This document shows, in pieces, positions 39,767-43,288 of a DNA stretch of 43,288 nt. This DNA comes from Microcaldota archaeon (GTDB lineage: Archaea > Micrarchaeota > Micrarchaeia > Micrarchaeales > CABMGC01). The notes below the pieces were generated by a model. That model saw only the letters and a list, made by a program, of their open reading frames with translations, did not search any database and was not told the origin of the DNA. How positions within the stretch are numbered: the first letter of the stretch is position 1; the number at the start of each line of letters is the position of its first letter. The position numbers and the translations under genes were made by a program. The stretch is from positions 1-43,288 of the forward strand of contig JAGWGY010000003.1 in NCBI GenBank assembly GCA_028867115.1. The letters are read 5' to 3'.

Positions 39767-40492
39767 TTGTCCGATATCTTGGGGGACGGCGACAACGCAA
39801 TAGTAGGGAGGAACAGGTACTTCGCATTCTGCCTCAAGGCGGGCGAGCTTGCCAGGGAGAGCGGTAGCTACGACATGCTGAAGTTCCGAATGATGGGCGC
39901 TGAGCTTGGATTCCTAAACCTGCTTTTCGAGAAGGTCGACCGGATGACGGGCAGGATTGAGCTGAAAGACGTATACAAGAAGGCACTAAGGGACGACCCA
40001 AAGGTTGGGATTGATGTGCGAATAGGGGGGAGGTCGGTAAAGGATGAGCTGCTCGACCTGAAAGGGGAGAATGCAAACCAGCTTGAGCAGATATACGTAG
40101 ATGCATTCAACTACTCACTCACAGTTCTTGAGGCCAACCAGGCAAGGCACTTCGTAAAGCGTGCCAGGCTTTTTGCAAATTTGTTTGGGGACCATACGGT
40201 GCTCGCATTCGCACAGCTCCTCGTGAGGCAGGCGGAGAAGGAGAACGGGACGGAGTACTTCATGGAACCGGATTCAATGTGCAGATATGTCGATGACATC
40301 AGGAATGGCGAGATGAATAGGGAGAAAGTCAAAGAGGAGCTGATTGCAGCTTACAAATATGCAAAGAGAAAGCCGCCCAAGGGCGCTGGGGAGAGGGCCA
40401 TGGATAAAATGGCGATATTTTGGGGGAGGGTAAGCAGACACAGGGGCGTTACCGTAGAGGCAAAGGCGGAGATGAAGCTTGACGAGGAATAA
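39767..40492 (+). CDS. Uncharacterised helical protein upstream of 23S rRNA
   Basis: 241 residues from a TTG at 39767 with no clear Shine-Dalgarno; a TATA-like CTATACAATC at about 39731 is consistent with a short leader. No ATG precedes the conserved-looking start in this frame, and the first internal ATGs lie about 35 residues in. The sequence is mostly helical and basic (KRARLFANLFGDHTVLAFAQLLVRQAEKENG, AAYKYAKRKPPKGAGERAMDKM). Not recognised. It is the last protein gene before the 23S promoter. Confidence 0.6.
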   Translation: MSDILGDGDNAIVGRNRYFAFCLKAGELARESGSYDMLKFRMMGAELGFLNLLFEKVDRMTGRIELKDVYKKALRDDPKVGIDVRIGGRSVKDELLDLKGENANQLEQIYVDAFNYSLTVLEANQARHFVKRARLFANLFGDHTVLAFAQLLVRQAEKENGTEYFMEPDSMCRYVDDIRNGEMNREKVKEELIAAYKYAKRKPPKGAGERAMDKMAIFWGRVSRHRGVTVEAKAEMKLDEE

Positions 40493-40523
40493 GGGGCCTG
40501 AAAGATACGGCGCAAAAAACAAT

Positions 40524-40534
40524 CTATATAAACC
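40524..40534 (+). promoter_or_regulatory. TATA box of 23S rRNA gene
   Basis: CTATATAAACC lies 32 bp after the preceding stop codon. Transcription would start near 40553, giving a leader of about 145 nt. The promoter belongs to the 23S gene itself, since no 16S or tRNA precedes it. Confidence 0.65.
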
Positions 40535-40552
40535 TTCTCTACCTAATAGGTT

Positions 40553-40697
40553 GTCAGTGCTTTGATGTCCGGTTCTGCTTTCTAGAGGCAATACTCGAGA
40601 GCACCTGCTTTATGAAAAGTATGTTTCTTAGAGTAGCCCAACCGTGATGCACTATTGTGAGATCGCCGTCTCGGCGATTGATTTGAGGAGAAGTGAA
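40553..40697 (+). other. 23S rRNA 5' leader with processing hairpin
   Basis: Between the predicted transcript start and the mature 23S lies about 145 nt without a gene. It includes a GC-rich hairpin ATCGCCG/CGGCGAT (40662-40678, short loop) that may guide processing. The 3' partner of any long processing stem lies beyond the window. Confidence 0.45.
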
Positions 40698-43288
40698 GCT
40701 TGCAATTTATAAGCCACCTAGTGGATGGCTTGGCTCTGGTAGCGAAGAAGGCCGTGGCAAGCTGCGATAAGCCCGGGGTAGCCGCAAGTCGGGCCCTGAA
40801 CCCGGGATAGCCGAATTGTGCGCCATGAATAGTGGCGCATGCGCACGCGGGGAATTGAAATATCTTAGTACCCGCAGGAGAAGAAATCAACAGAGATTCC
40901 GTCAGTAACGCGAGTGAAAGCGGAGTAGGGCAAACTGAATCCCCCTTGCAAAAGGTGCGGAGATGTGGTGCAGCTTTTAATGCCGATATGCGAACAGAAG
41001 GAACTGGAAAGTTCCGCCATAGAGAGTGACAGCCTCGTATGTGAAGCATGTCGGGATGTGCTGTGTAGGAGTAGTTCGGCCTAAATACGTCGAACGAATA
41101 CGGGATCATTAAATTCCAACCCTAAATATTGACTAGAGACCGATAGCGAACAAGTAGTGCGAACGAAAGCTGAAAAGATCCCACACGCGTGGGTGTGAAA
41201 AGATCTGAAACTAGGTGGTTACAAGAAGACAAGGCATGGAAGGGTTATCCCTCATGGAAGCGAAATGCCGAAAGGCTGGAGCGACATGAGGTACCAGTGT
41301 TTTGTCCTTCTTCTTGAAGCAAGAGCCAGGGAGTGTATTGGAGTGGCAAGATAATATCGAAGTGAAAGCGAGTGCGCGCACGCAAGGAGGCGCAGGGCAT
41401 GAAAATGCCTAAGTCACTTCTCTACGACCCGAAGCTATTGTGATCTACGCGCGGCCAGGGCGAAGGGAGCTTGATGGCTCCTGGAGGCCCGCAACCTGTC
41501 ATGGCATGTCCTGTTGGGTGAGCTGCGGGTAGGGGCGATAGACCATTCGAACATAGCAATAGCGGGTCCCCTCCGAAGTATCTTCAGGATAGCTCCAGAC
41601 GAGCTTGCATATGCGGTAGAGCGACCGATTAGAGGGCGCGGAGTCGAAAGGCTCTACCCTCCCGTCAAACTCCGAATGCATATGCTGCGTAGACTCTGGG
41701 AGTCGGCCGCATTGGGTAAGCTAGTGCGACGAGACCGTAAAGTCGGTGACTGGGGTTAAGGTCCCTAAATCGTGATTAAGTGCATCGAACGAGGAAGCTC
41801 TCGTAGACAGTCGGGAGGTAGGCTCAGAAGCAGCCACCCTTTAAAAAACGCGTAATAGCGTACCGATTGAGAGAGTTTTCTCCGAAAATGGACGGGGCTA
41901 AATCATGTACCGAGACCTCAGAATTGAAATATATTGGTAGGAGGGCGTGTTACACGGCTAGAAGTAGGGTCTTGCGATCCTATGGACTGTGTAATAGAGA
42001 AAATCCTGGTGTAAGTAATAGCATATAATTGTGAGAATCAATTACCCCGGAAGCACAAGGTTTTCCTCGCGATGATCGTCAGCGGGGAGTTAGCCGGTCC
42101 TAAGCGCGCAGCCAATTACTCGCGCGCAAAAGGGTATCCAGTTAATATTCTGGAGCTTGACACGTAGGCGTGGCAACACAAGGTTGATTTCTGACGCTTG
42201 GGGATAGGCCTGCAAACAGGCGCAGTTGGCTGTGGAGTCTCATTATGAGGAGAAACAGCTCAATGTGCCGCAACGGCTGAATTCCTGAGCCCGTGAAAAG
42301 GGAATCGACAACAATCGTGTCAATCCGTACCTAGAACCAGTACAGGTGCTGCTGGCTGAAAAGGCCAAGGGGTGTGGGAAGAACCAAGGTTAGGGAAATC
42401 GGCAAGTTCGTGGCGTAAGTTTTCGAAAAGCCATGTCTGCACTTAGTAAGAGCAGATAGCATTAACTAGGGGACGACGACTGTTTATCAAAAACACAACT
42501 CGCCGCAAAGCCGTAAGGCTTAGTACAGCGGGTGACGCCTGCTCACCGCTAGCACGCGAAACTCGGTTTCAACCGAACAAAGCACTAGCAAAGAGCGGGA
42601 GTAACTCTGACTCTCTTTAGGTAGCGTAATACCTCGTCACTTAATAGGTGACTTGCATGAAGGGCGTAACGATTGTCCCACTGTCCCAATCTTGGATCCC
42701 GTGAACTCACTGCGTGGTGAATATGCCACGTCCCTTCAGTGGGAAATGAAGTCTCCATGAAGCTTGACTATAGCCTGTTGTTGCTGCGCCGTGGGCGCTG
42801 CACAGCGTAAGTGGGAGCATCGATCCGCCGGCTCCGGCCGGCGGGGAGCGATCCTGTAACACCACTCTACGCTTACTGCGCAACTAACCCCGCAAGGGGA
42901 ACAGCAGCAGGTGGGTAGTTAGACTGGGCGGTTTCTTTCGATAAGGAAACGAAAGTGACCAATGCTCCGCTTAAGCTGGTTGGAAACCAGCTGTTAAGCA
43001 TAAAAGCAAATGCGGGGCTGACTGTGTCCTTAAAAGCGTTGGACGCAGACAAGAAATTGCGGTTTAGCGAACCTTGGTGCCCCTTTAATGGGGGCCCACG
43101 CTGTCAGATAAGTTACTCTGGAGGTAACCGGTTCGTGGCTGGTGAGAGTTCACATCGACCCAGCCGTTTGATACATCGATATGGGCTTAGGTCATCCTGG
43201 CGGTGCAGGAGCCGCCAAGGGCCGGACTGCTCGTCCGTTAAAGACCTACATGAGCTGAGTTCAGTACGTCGCAAGACAGTACGGTAAT
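40698..43288 (+). rRNA. 23S ribosomal RNA (partial, 3' end outside window)
   Basis: The plus strand aligns by eye with 23S rRNA from about E. coli position 1 (GTGGATGGCTTGG near 40721) to about position 2612 at the window edge. Recognisable blocks are GGTTAAGGTCCCTAAATCGTG, the H69 region GTAACTCTGACTC, TGACTATAGCCTG, GTGGGTAGTTAGACTGGG, AGAGTTCACATCGAC and GTACGTCGCAAGACAGTAC. The covered length (2591 nt) leaves no room for a large intron in this part. The sarcin-ricin loop lies beyond the window. Several near-universal peptidyl-transferase bases differ, many with compensating changes. The 5' end is approximate. Confidence 0.95.

Noticed and set aside
40698-43288. 23S as a decaying pseudogene
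   Set aside because: Changes at conserved bases are often paired with compensating changes and no gaps occur over 168 aligned positions near the 3' end, which does not look like random decay.
40698-43288. Large intron in the 23S gene
   Set aside because: The length from the 5' end to the 2612 equivalent is close to that of E. coli, and conserved blocks follow each other at normal spacing.
1-43288. CRISPR array, insertion sequence, integrase or phage genes
   Set aside because: No repeated spacer pattern, transposase, recombinase or terminal inverted repeats were seen on either strand.

Overview
The window comes from a small archaeal genome. The evidence is archaeal-type ribosomal proteins (eL18, eL41, uS13-uS4-uS11), TFB, MCM, Rpo3 and Rpo10, Kae1 and Bud32, TATA-box promoters about 26 nt before leaderless starts, and BHB-type tRNA introns. 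The short gaps, the 23S rRNA gene standing apart from any visible 16S, and intron-bearing tRNAs fit a DPANN or ARMAN/Micrarchaeota-like lineage. That lineage is inference; no search was run.

Layout. 1-2555: a divergent pair, a GT2 membrane glycosyltransferase (cut by the window edge) and an MFS exporter. 2645-6086: a heat-shock operon (winged-helix regulator, grpE, dnaK, and a dnaJ lacking its C-terminal half). 6123-9265 (minus): MCM helicase followed by a presenilin-type protease. 9461-11482: MetRS with no normal start codon, abutting a winged-helix protein. 11532-15073 (minus): rpo3, tRNA-Leu, eL18, uL13, uS9, rpo10, tRNA-Pro, uS2, pilin. 15160-19900: a small membrane protein, kae1-bud32, eL41, a small membrane protein, an unknown gene, thpR, a tRNA-binding OB protein and a UPF0200 kinase. 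19960-25079: a secreted protein, two paralogous unknown genes beside tRNA-Asn and tRNA-Lys, a DUF1801 protein, a HAD protein, pyruvate kinase and a zinc ribbon. 25160-30400: lysS, tfb, tRNA-Ser, uS13-uS4-uS11 and an EgtD-like methyltransferase. 30419-36823: dolichol-kinase-like enzyme, leuA, DUF2070, cis-prenyltransferase and an EamA permease. 36947-40492: dual-Lrp regulator, a candidate small RNA, a PH-like/zinc-ribbon protein, a methyltransferase and two unknown genes. 40698-43288: 23S rRNA (5' part) with its own promoter.

The genes serve translation (ribosomal proteins, three aminoacylation factors, t6A synthesis by Kae1/Bud32, five tRNAs, 23S), transcription (Rpo3, Rpo10, TFB, regulators), replication (MCM), protein quality control, and lipid-linked sugar chemistry (polyprenyl synthase, polyprenol kinase, glycosyltransferase).

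Most notable: (1) every one of the five tRNA genes ends 12-19 nt before the start of a same-strand protein gene; (2) tRNA-Ser and tRNA-Pro both carry a T-loop intron with a good BHB fold; (3) a short Shine-Dalgarno GGTG(A/C) lies 4-5 nt before most internal starts, and it points to AUA and CUG starts for MetRS, Bud32 and the tRNA-binding protein; (4) the 23S peptidyl-transferase ring has changes at near-universal bases, several of them paired compensatory changes, and the P-loop is one G short; (5) a TATA-driven hairpin RNA candidate lies at 38104-38175.
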